Assembly: GCF_014212135.1 (NCBI RefSeq)
Contig: NZ_JACJVQ010000008.1
Location: 62,001-126,000 of the forward strand
Reading direction: 5' to 3'
DNA length: 64,000 bases
Source: Cohnella thailandensis
GTDB taxonomy: Bacteria > Bacillota > Bacilli > Paenibacillales > Paenibacillaceae
Positions within the stretch are counted from its first letter, which is position 1, and every line of letters begins with the position of its first letter. Below, piece by piece: positions 35,128-42,122 of this stretch. The notes under the pieces are model-generated. The model did no database searches, was not told where the DNA came from, and saw nothing but the letters and a program-made list of their open reading frames with translations. The position numbers were made by a program, and so were the translations under genes.

Positions 35128-37398
35128 TTATTCCGTCGCCAGCTCCAGAGCCAGTTGGGACTCGATGTCCGGAGTATAGCCTCCGAGCGTATACGTGACG
35201 GCTTTCAGCGTGCCCTCGAAGCGGAACGGAGCCGCATAGCTCTCGCTGACCGGAGTCGGTCCGTTCTCTCCGACGAAAAAAGCGTCCTGCGTAAAGCCGA
35301 GCAGGTCCGTATGCCCGATCGTCCCTTCCCCGATCTTCTTGCCGTTCGCATAGAGAGTGCCGACTCCCTTCAGCTCTCCCGTCTTGGCGAACCGGAAACC
35401 GACGACCAGCGGTCCGGCCGGAAGCTCGGAATCCGAGACGATCGAATGCCGGATGCGGTAAGAATGATTAAAGTAGAACTGCAGCTTGTTGTCCTGGATG
35501 AACAGCGCATAACCTCCGAATCGCCCGCCATGCGCGACGATGACCCCTTCATCCGAAGCGTCGCCGCGAGAGAGTTCCGCCTTGATCTCGAACGGCTTGT
35601 TGCGCACGTCCGGCGCTTGAGCGAACGGCAGCCCGAACGACGTCGGATAGAAGACGCGGGTCTTCGCTTCCAGCGGAATCGGATGGGCTCCCCGGACGCT
35701 TCGCACCTTATTGAGCATGGATCGGCCGTCCAGAGGCAGCGCGCCGTTGCGTCCCGCTTCGGCCCACCACAGATCGACGAGCTCCCTCAACTTCTCCGGC
35801 TGCTCCGCCGCGAGGTCGTTCGCTTCCGTGAAGTCCTCGTCGGCATGATATAGCTCCCATTGATCTTCGGAGAACGGAGTGTCCGGCTTGTGAACGGCGA
35901 CGGCCTTCCAGCCCCGATGCCAAATTCCCCGATTGCCGATCATCTCGAAGTACTGGGTTCGCTTGCGTGAAGGTCCTTTCTTCTCCTCGAACGTGTAAGC
36001 GAGACTCGTGCCGTGAACAGGCTGCTGAGGAACTCCCTTATACGTCTCCGGCGCTTCGATTCCGAGCAGTTCCAGCACCGTTGGCACGATATCCGTCACG
36101 TAATGGAACTGGCCGCGTACCTCTCCGGCGTCCTTGATCCGGTTCGGATAATGAATGATAAGCGGATCGCGTACCCCGCCCGCGTGCACGAACGACTTGT
36201 ACCACTTCAGCGGCGTATTGCCCGCTTGGGCCCAACCGCTCGCGTAGTGGTTGTTCGCCAGCGGAGAACCGATCTCGTCGATACGGGCCAGCTTCTCCTC
36301 GAACGTCTCCTTCGGGCCGAAGCCCTCCGCCCAGCTCTGGGCGGTGCCTTCTTGGCCGCCCATCGCGCACGCTCCATTGTCGGACAGAAGAACGAGCAGC
36401 GTGTTGTCCAACTGGCCGATCTCCCGCAGGAAGTCCACGAAGCGTCCGATATGGTAGTCTGTGTGCTCCAGGAAACCGGCGAACGCTTCCTGCTGGCGGG
36501 CGAACAGGCGGCGCTCGTCTTCGGACAAGTCCTCCCAAGCCTTGACTCCCGGATTGCGCGGAGGCAGCACCGCATCCGCCGGGATGACTCCAAGCTCCTT
36601 TTGACGGGCGAACCATTCGTCGCGAACGATGTCCCAGCCCTTGTCGTACTTGCCCTTGTAGCGGTCGATGTACTCCTGAGGCGCATGGTGGGGCGCATGG
36701 GTGGCGCCGTACGCGATATAGGCGAAGAACGGTTTGTCCGGAGCGGCGGACTTCTGATCGCGAATGTATTGAATCGCCTTATCGGTCAGATCCTCCGTCA
36801 GATGGTAGCCTTCTTCGGCCGTCTTGGGCTGCGGAACCGGGCGGTTATCCTCGACGAGATCGGGATTCCACTGATTGGTCGCCCCCTCCAGGAAACCGTA
36901 GTATCGTTCAAAGCCGCGGCCGAGCGGCCAGTTGTCGAACGGTCCGGCGGCGGAATGCTCCGACGCCGGCGCAAGGTGCCACTTGCCGACGCCGAGCGTG
37001 CTGTAGCCGTTATCGACGAGGATCTCGCTGAGAAGCGCCGTCTCCTTCGATACCTTGCCCCGGGTATGAGGGTAGCCGATGTCGAAGCCGGAGACGAACG
37101 AGACGCCGGCGGCGTGAGGATTGCGGCCGCTTAACAGGGCCGCGCGGGTCGGCGAACAGACCGCCGTCGTGTGGAAGTTGTTGTAGCGCAAGCCTCCTGA
37201 CGCCAGCGCATCGATGTTCGGCGTCGCGATGTCGGAGCCGTAGCAGCCGAGCTGAGCGAAGCCGAGGTCGTCGAGCAGGATGACGACGACGTTAGGTGAG
37301 CCCTCCTTCGGTTGTTCCGGCTTAGGCCAGAACGGAATCGAATCCTCTACCGTCGCTCCTATCGCGCCTTGAAACGATTCTTTAGCCCACTTTCCCAT
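35128..37398 (-). CDS. Arylsulfatase (formylglycine-type sulfatase)
   Basis: A 756-residue sulfatase hydrolysing sulfate esters. The CxPxR motif CSPTRAALLSGRN places the cysteine converted to formylglycine at Cys81. The metal-site strand PNVVVILLDDLGFAQLGCYG is at residues 35-54, with DNGA and THAPHH-type blocks later. Residues from about 570 onward form a beta-rich carboxy-terminal module. No signal peptide is seen, so it is cytosolic, consistent with an importer encoded upstream. It starts at ATG 37398 inside the permease gene (17-base overlap) behind CGGAGGGAATT. No formylglycine-generating enzyme lies in the window. Confidence 0.92.
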   Translation of the reverse strand: MGKWAKESFQGAIGATVEDSIPFWPKPEQPKEGSPNVVVILLDDLGFAQLGCYGSDIATPNIDALASGGLRYNNFHTTAVCSPTRAALLSGRNPHAAGVSFVSGFDIGYPHTRGKVSKETALLSEILVDNGYSTLGVGKWHLAPASEHSAAGPFDNWPLGRGFERYYGFLEGATNQWNPDLVEDNRPVPQPKTAEEGYHLTEDLTDKAIQYIRDQKSAAPDKPFFAYIAYGATHAPHHAPQEYIDRYKGKYDKGWDIVRDEWFARQKELGVIPADAVLPPRNPGVKAWEDLSEDERRLFARQQEAFAGFLEHTDYHIGRFVDFLREIGQLDNTLLVLLSDNGACAMGGQEGTAQSWAEGFGPKETFEEKLARIDEIGSPLANNHYASGWAQAGNTPLKWYKSFVHAGGVRDPLIIHYPNRIKDAGEVRGQFHYVTDIVPTVLELLGIEAPETYKGVPQQPVHGTSLAYTFEEKKGPSRKRTQYFEMIGNRGIWHRGWKAVAVHKPDTPFSEDQWELYHADEDFTEANDLAAEQPEKLRELVDLWWAEAGRNGALPLDGRSMLNKVRSVRGAHPIPLEAKTRVFYPTSFGLPFAQAPDVRNKPFEIKAELSRGDASDEGVIVAHGGRFGGYALFIQDNKLQFYFNHSYRIRHSIVSDSELPAGPLVVGFRFAKTGELKGVGTLYANGKKIGEGTIGHTDLLGFTQDAFFVGENGPTPVSESYAAPFRFEGTLKAVTYTLGGYTPDIESQLALELATE

Positions 37399-38230
37399 AG
37401 GAATTCCCTCCGGTTGCGTTGGTTGGTTGCATTGCTTTGCGAGGCTTGCGCGCTCTTTGTCCCGCAGCGCCCGAATGAACGACGCCGTAGCGGCCGAGCA
37501 GCTTCCGCCCGACGTAGCCGAGCAAGCGATCCGTCGTGAAGCCCATGATGCCGAGCGCGAACAGGCCGACGAAGATCCAATCCGTCTTGAAGTACAGGCG
37601 GGCGTTCCAGATCAGGAACCCGACGCCTTCGTTCGCCGCGACCATCTCCGCCCCGAGAATCGCGAGATACGACATGCTCATCGCGATGCGAACCCCCGTG
37701 AAGATGTAGGGTACGGTAGCCGGAACGATGACGTGCAGCATGATTTGCCACTCCGAAGCCCCCATGCTGCGGGCCGAACGGATTTTGTCCTCCTCGACCG
37801 AGAGCACGCCGGTCATCGTATTCATGATGACGGTGAAGATCGTTCCGTACATGATCAGAATGACTTTGGATTCTTCGCCGATCCCGAACCACAGCATGAA
37901 CAGAGTGACGAACGCGAGCGCCGGAATGAAGCGGATGAAGTTCAAGATCGGGTCCGTGATCGCCCGGATGAACTTGAAGCGCCCCATGACGAGTCCGATC
38001 GGAACGGCGATCAAGCTGCCGAGCAGCCAACCGCTGAGCACGCGGGCGAAGCTATAGCCAATGTAAGTAAAGAGCGAGCCGTCCTCGGACAGCTCGATCG
38101 CTCCTTTGAGCGTAAGGTACGGACTGGGAAAAAACTGCGGGTCGGACGCCAGAGCGACTAGCTGCCAAACGGCCAAAACTCCGAGCCAAGGCAGGACTCC
38201 GTGCAGCAGCCAATACTTCCATCGATTCAT
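37382..38230 (-). CDS. ABC transporter permease, SsuC/TauC type (sulfatase operon)
   Basis: A 282-residue membrane protein with about six membrane segments and the EAA-type loop IMLHVIVPATVPYIFTGVRI. It opens with MNRWKYWLLHGVLPWLGVLA. It lies between the ATPase (29 bases upstream) and the sulfatase, whose start it overlaps. It presumably imports sulfate esters or sulfonates as a sulfur source. Single permease, unlike the importer at 2.6-4.3 kb. Confidence 0.88.
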   Translation of the reverse strand: MNRWKYWLLHGVLPWLGVLAVWQLVALASDPQFFPSPYLTLKGAIELSEDGSLFTYIGYSFARVLSGWLLGSLIAVPIGLVMGRFKFIRAITDPILNFIRFIPALAFVTLFMLWFGIGEESKVILIMYGTIFTVIMNTMTGVLSVEEDKIRSARSMGASEWQIMLHVIVPATVPYIFTGVRIAMSMSYLAILGAEMVAANEGVGFLIWNARLYFKTDWIFVGLFALGIMGFTTDRLLGYVGRKLLGRYGVVHSGAAGQRARKPRKAMQPTNATGGNSYGKVG

Positions 38231-38259
38231 CGTTTTTCAACTCCTGTTCCTGTCCCTGT

Positions 38260-39063
38260 CTACTCGTCGAAGTGCGACTGAATCGTATCGAGAAGCTCGA
38301 TCAGCTTCGGTTCCGTCACGTTCCTAGGATAAGGGAGCGGATTGTCGTAAAGATCGGTAATCTGCGAGGACGGGCCGACCGACATGATGCCGATCCGCTG
38401 GCCGAGCAGCAGAGCCTCCTGAATATCGTGCGTGACGAAAATAACCGTCTTGTTAGTCTCCTGCCAGATGCGGATGAGCTCCTTCTGCATTGTCCTTCTC
38501 GTCATCGCGTCGAGCGCCCCGAACGGTTCGTCCATGAGCAGAATGGCGGGATCGTTCGACAGCACGCGAGCGAGCTGAACCCTCTGCTTCATGCCTCCAG
38601 AAAGCTCCTTCGGGAATTTGTCCTCGTGCCCGGCCAAGCCGACGAGCCGGATGTAATGATCCGAAGTCCGTCTCCTCTCGGCCTTGGGCACCTTCCGCAT
38701 CCGAAGCCCGAATTCCACGTTCTCGCGAACCGTGAGCCAAGGGAACAAAGAAGAGTCTGCCTGTTGGAAAACCATCGCCCTCTCGCTGCCCGGACGAACG
38801 ATTTCCTTTTCCCCCAAGGCTACCTTGCCCTCGGTCTTGCCGATGAAGCCGGCGACGATGTTCAGGAGGGTCGACTTGCCGCAGCCGCTCGGGCCGAGCA
38901 GGATGAAGAACTCCCCGCCTCGGATGGTCAGGTTGATATCCTTGATGATGTAGTGCGGCTCATGGCCCGGATGGGCGGCCGCGAACGACTTGCGCAGATT
39001 CTCGATCCGGATCGTTCCGGATTGCGGGAGAGCGTTGGCGTTTGCATTGGCATTGGAGTTCAT
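38260..39063 (-). CDS. ABC transporter ATP-binding protein, SsuB/TauB type (sulfatase operon)
   Basis: A 267-residue ATPase with [10 protein letters not shown]-loop VFQQADSSLFPWLTVRENV, signature LSGGMKQRVQLARVL, Walker [13 protein letters not shown] and FVTHDIQEALLLG. The amino end has an odd NANANANA run (residues 4-11) from short GCNAAC repeats, possibly slippage-prone. It sits 20 bases after the solute-binding gene. Confidence 0.9.
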   Translation of the reverse strand: MNSNANANANALPQSGTIRIENLRKSFAAAHPGHEPHYIIKDINLTIRGGEFFILLGPSGCGKSTLLNIVAGFIGKTEGKVALGEKEIVRPGSERAMVFQQADSSLFPWLTVRENVEFGLRMRKVPKAERRRTSDHYIRLVGLAGHEDKFPKELSGGMKQRVQLARVLSNDPAILLMDEPFGALDAMTRRTMQKELIRIWQETNKTVIFVTHDIQEALLLGQRIGIMSVGPSSQITDLYDNPLPYPRNVTEPKLIELLDTIQSHFDE

Positions 39064-39083
39064 GCGCGTACTCCTCTCTTCGT

Positions 39084-40208
39084 TTACGGTTGATAACTCA
39101 CTAGATTCGGAAGCGCCTGTTTAGCAGGCTCGAGATCGAGCTTGGCGTTCAGGTCGTAATCGTCCTTCAGAATTCCTCTATCCAAGATGAACTGCTTCAT
39201 GCTCTTCAGATGGTCGTAATCCTCGTGGGAGAAGCCGACCGCGTAACCCTGCTGGTCGATCGTCTTGAGCACGCCGTCCTTAGGCAGCTTCAGCTCCTTG
39301 AACGCGATCTCGGCAAGCTCTTCCTCGTGGCCCGGGATGTAGGCGATGGCTTCGTCGAGCGCCTTCAGAATGCCTCCGACCGCGTCCGGATTCTTCTTAA
39401 GGAAATCGGAAGTGACCGCGAAATAAGCCGTGATGTCCGTTCCCGCGTCCGCGAGATCCCCGATCACCTTCGTGCCCTTGATGCTAAGGAACTTGTCGAT
39501 GAACACTCCGCTGCCGAGCACCGCGTCCATCTGCCCTTTCTGAAGGCCGACCATCGCTTCGTCCGGCGAGGAGTACGGCACGAACTTCACGTCCGACTCG
39601 GCCACGCCAATGCTCTCCAGGTACTTGGACCAGACGTATTCGAAGACGGTTCCTTTGGCGACGCCGAGCTTCTTGCCCTTTAAGTCCTGCGGAGTTTTAA
39701 TATCGTCGCCCTTGGCGATGACGACCGTGGAGGTCGCCGATTCCGGCGTCTCGCGGGACAGCGCGCTGGCTACCTTGAAGTCGCCCTTGTTCAGGGAGTT
39801 GAGCAGCGCGTAATCCGCAGCCGTTCCCGTATCCGCGCGCCCTACGAGCAGCGCGTTAAGCGTGTCGATCCCGTACGGGAAGTTGGAGATCTCCGCATCG
39901 ATTCCGTACTTGTCGAACAGCCCCTTTTCCTCCGCTAGACGGAATTGCAGCGAGCCGCCGGCCGCCGTATCCAGAGCGATACGGACCTTGACCTTCTCTT
40001 TCGGCGTCTCCGCGGCGGGAGAGGCGGATTCGGATGCGGACGGGGAAGCCGCCGGGGATACGGACTCGGAAGCCGGGGCTGCCGAAGATGCCGTTCCCGC
40101 GTTCGAGTTGTTTCCGTTATCGGAACCGCATCCGGCCAAAGCGAGCGCGAACGCGCTCGTCAATACGACGATGGATGCGGCATTGCGGATTTTCACGAAT
40201 TTGGACAT
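39084..40208 (-). CDS. ABC transporter solute-binding lipoprotein, SsuA/NMT1 type (sulfatase operon)
   Basis: A 374-residue lipoprotein with signal peptide, lipobox LALAGC (Cys27) and a long Ser/Ala/Pro linker to about residue 70. The NMT1-like core includes KVRIALDTAAGGSLQFRLAEEKGLF and DLKGKKLGVAKGTVFEYVWSKYL. It starts 82 bases after the MarR gene with no clear promoter between, so the two are probably co-transcribed. Ligand likely a sulfate ester or sulfonate because a sulfatase is in the operon; this is inference. Confidence 0.87.
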   Translation of the reverse strand: MSKFVKIRNAASIVVLTSAFALALAGCGSDNGNNSNAGTASSAAPASESVSPAASPSASESASPAAETPKEKVKVRIALDTAAGGSLQFRLAEEKGLFDKYGIDAEISNFPYGIDTLNALLVGRADTGTAADYALLNSLNKGDFKVASALSRETPESATSTVVIAKGDDIKTPQDLKGKKLGVAKGTVFEYVWSKYLESIGVAESDVKFVPYSSPDEAMVGLQKGQMDAVLGSGVFIDKFLSIKGTKVIGDLADAGTDITAYFAVTSDFLKKNPDAVGGILKALDEAIAYIPGHEEELAEIAFKELKLPKDGVLKTIDQQGYAVGFSHEDYDHLKSMKQFILDRGILKDDYDLNAKLDLEPAKQALPNLVSYQP

Positions 40209-40290
40209 ATGAGACCCTCCGATTATTCACTGAAATTAGTAGTTCGCGTCCGGCTCGCCCTCCCTCCCTTCATTCGAGAGAACGGCGAGC

Positions 40291-40779
40291 TCATTTGTCG
40301 GCCGGCCTTTCCGGCGTCAGCGCTTGCTCGATTTCGGCCATGATGGCTTCCGAGAAGCCGTCAAGCCTCTTCAGAATCCTGCCGCTGAAGTTCAGCAGAA
40401 GCTTCAATTCTTCTTCATTAAATTCTTCGAATAAATAGGGAGCCTTATCTTTGCGCTTGCTTCGCGATAAAGTCTCAATGAACTCCTTGCCTTTCGCCGA
40501 TATGGCGAGCAGCACCGTGCGCCGATCCTCTTCCGGTCTCGTGCGTTCGATGTAGCCGCCGTCCACCAATTTGTTGCATAAAGCCGTGAGCATGCTCGGG
40601 GAGAAGTCGGTCGCTTCCGCCAGCTCCCCCGCTTTGTGCGGTCCCTTGAAATTAAGCGTGCCAAGCACGACGAGTTGGGGCAGGTTTAGCTCCCCCGCGA
40701 TTACCACTTTGTCACGTTCGACCACGAACTTACGGATCATCTTTCGAAAGGTATCGTCAAGCTCCGTATAGAGAGAAAT
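40291..40779 (-). CDS. MarR family transcriptional regulator with probable non-ATG start
   Basis: A regulator of about 162 residues with the winged helix in LPQLVVLGTLNFKGPHKAGE, ATDFSPSMLTALCNKLVDGG and YIERTRPEEDRRTVLL. The frame is open upstream to a TTG at 40887, but no ribosome site precedes it and that stretch forms a terminator hairpin. A perfect AGGAGG (40794-40789) sits 9 bases before ATT (40779) and 6 before ATC (40782); neither ATG, GTG nor TTG is available. I therefore propose an ATT or ATC start, as known for infC. Probably controls the sulfatase operon that follows. Confidence 0.8.
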   Translation of the reverse strand: MSLYTELDDTFRKMIRKFVVERDKVVIAGELNLPQLVVLGTLNFKGPHKAGELAEATDFSPSMLTALCNKLVDGGYIERTRPEEDRRTVLLAISAKGKEFIETLSRSKRKDKAPYLFEEFNEEELKLLLNFSGRILKRLDGFSEAIMAEIEQALTPERPADK

Positions 40780-40808
40780 GATGTCCCGCCTCCTTCCTCC
40801 TGACGCAG

Positions 40809-40865
40809 AAAAGGCCCCCGAAGCAACCCCGTCTCCAATGCGGAGGGGCTGTAAATTCGGGAGCC
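40809..40865 (-). terminator. Intrinsic terminator inside the MarR-sulfatase operon leader
   Basis: Minus strand GGCTCCCGAA (40865-40856) pairs with TTCGGGGGCC (40822-40813), with an inner CCCCTCC/GGA-CGGGG stem, followed by TTTTCTG. GAGCC about 20 bases upstream (near 40882-40886) can pair with the GGCTC of the first arm and so form an antiterminator. It lies between the promoter at 40926-40954 and the MarR ribosome site. Confidence 0.75.
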
Positions 40866-40889
40866 GCCGGCTGTCCAGAAGGCTCAATT

Positions 40890-40929
40890 ATTTTATTTCG
40901 TTAAGAATATTTCTGTCGTGAAATAAAAT
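40890..40929. promoter_or_regulatory. Inverted repeat at the MarR operon start site, candidate operator
   Basis: Arms ATTTTATTTC (40890-40899) and GAAATAAAAT (40920-40929) are perfect reverse complements with a 20-base spacer. The right arm covers the -10 box and the left arm lies just past the expected start site. This arrangement fits autorepression. Confidence 0.6.
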
Positions 40930-40954
40930 TAACACATGAATTCCCATTTGTAAA
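40926..40954 (-). promoter_or_regulatory. Promoter of the MarR-sulfatase operon
   Basis: Minus strand TTTACA (40954-40949), 17-base spacer, TAATTT (40931-40926). The -10 overlaps one arm of the inverted repeat. Confidence 0.65.
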
Positions 40955-40973
40955 CTATGATTTGTTGGTTTGC

Positions 40974-41035
40974 AAAAAAAGCGTTTCTCCTAGCGAGTCC
41001 CCCTCTTTACGGGACTACCTCGCCATGGGAAACGC
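40974..41035 (-). terminator. Terminator after the RpiR gene
   Basis: Minus strand GCGTTTC pairs with GAAACGC around a GGCGAG/CTCGCT and AGTCCC/GGGACT stem, followed by seven T residues. It isolates the RpiR gene from the MarR operon. Confidence 0.85.
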
Positions 41036-41052
41036 CGACTGCTTTGCGTTGA

Positions 41053-41913
41053 TCAATACATCTTGTTGATGATCGCCTTTGCGGTGATCTCCCGATACTT
41101 GGAGGCTTCGCCCTTCATCGCCAGCGACACGGATACGCTCAGGATGTCGAGGACGGTCATCTGGGACAGTTTGGAGTTCATCGAGCTTCCCTGGAACGGG
41201 TTCTCCCGCGCCACTGTCAGCAGAACGATGTCCGCTACCTTAACGATAGGGGAACGCGCGTTGCTCGTGATCGCGATCGTCGTCGCTCCCGCTTTCTTGG
41301 CGAGGGCCAAGTTGTCGATCGTATCCTTGGTGCTGCCGGTGATGGACAACCCTACCGCCACGTCCTTCGGACGGAGCAGCGCCGCCTTCATTGCCTGGAA
41401 GTGGGAATCCGTCAACGCGCCGCTCGGCTTGCCCATCCGCAGGAACGTCTGCGCCGCTTGCTGCGCGGAGAAGCCGGACGATCCGACTCCGAAGAATTCG
41501 ATCGCGGCCGCCGACGCTAGCGCGGCCACCGCGCGGTTCAATTGTTCCGGCGGAAGCAGCTCATAGGTCTGTTCCAGGATCTGATAATGGCTGGAGATGA
41601 GCTTGCGGCTGATGGTATAAGGGTCGTCCCCCTCCGCGATCTCCTCTGGAAGATGCTCGACCGGCTTGACCAGATCCTGCGCGAGCGATAGCTTGAAGTC
41701 CTGGAATCCGCTGAACTTCAGCTTCCGGCAAAGCCGAAGAACGGTCGTCTCCCCTGTATCCGCTCGCTCCGCAAGCTCGGTGACGGACTGGTAGATCACG
41801 TCTTGGGCATTCTCCAGAATGTATTGAGCCACTTTCTGCTCCGTCTTCGTCAGGCCGCTCATGTGACTGCGTATGTTCAGAAGCGTCTTCCCGGTCTCTA
41901 AGGCATTGCTCAC
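41053..41913 (-). CDS. MurR/RpiR family transcriptional regulator
   Basis: A 286-residue regulator of sugar-phosphate metabolism. The amino-terminal RpiR helix-turn-helix (residues 10-85) includes LTKTEQKVAQYILENAQDV and TGETTVLRLCRKLKFSGFQD. A SIS sugar-phosphate-binding domain follows at about residues 125-250 (AAAIEFFGVGSSGFSAQQAA, VGLSITGSTKDTIDNLALAK). GTG 41913 is chosen because GAAAGGAAG lies at proper distance. It has its own promoter and is downstream of the carbohydrate cluster, its most likely target. Confidence 0.9.
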   Translation of the reverse strand: MSNALETGKTLLNIRSHMSGLTKTEQKVAQYILENAQDVIYQSVTELAERADTGETTVLRLCRKLKFSGFQDFKLSLAQDLVKPVEHLPEEIAEGDDPYTISRKLISSHYQILEQTYELLPPEQLNRAVAALASAAAIEFFGVGSSGFSAQQAAQTFLRMGKPSGALTDSHFQAMKAALLRPKDVAVGLSITGSTKDTIDNLALAKKAGATTIAITSNARSPIVKVADIVLLTVARENPFQGSSMNSKLSQMTVLDILSVSVSLAMKGEASKYREITAKAIINKMY

Positions 41914-41952
41914 ATCATTTCTTCCTTTCTCGTCCAAGCTTGCTTTCGCCTC

Positions 41953-41981
41953 ATCTTATGACGAATTTCTCCTCTAGTCAA
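41953..41981 (-). promoter_or_regulatory. Promoter of the RpiR gene
   Basis: Minus strand TTGACT (41981-41976), 17-base spacer, TAAGAT (41958-41953), about 40 bases before the GTG start. Confidence 0.7.
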
Positions 41982-42043
41982 TATAGGGATTGAAGAATAT
42001 CGCTAAACAAATTTTCCATTCGACAATCGATCGCCGCGCAGGG

Positions 42044-42079
42044 ACAAGAAGGGAGAGACTCGTCTCCGAAGTCTCTCCC
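42044..42079 (-). terminator. Terminator after the carbohydrate cluster
   Basis: Minus strand GGGAGAGACT pairs with AGTCTCTCCC, then TTCTTGTC. It lies 43 bases after the DUF4855 gene stop. The T-run is short. Confidence 0.65.
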
Positions 42080-42122
42080 GCAACGCCTATCTGCCGCTTT
42101 CTTTCCGCCGACTCGCGCTCTA

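Noticed and set aside
35128..37398. Alkaline phosphatase or phosphonate monoester hydrolase
   Set aside because: The CSPTR motif and LLDDLGFAQLGCYG strand match sulfatases of the formylglycine type. Phosphonate hydrolases share the motif but differ in length and ending, so sulfatase is the better call.
40780..40887. MarR protein starting at TTG 40887 with a 36-residue extension
   Set aside because: No ribosome site precedes this TTG and the stretch forms the leader terminator; the extension has no MarR-like sequence.
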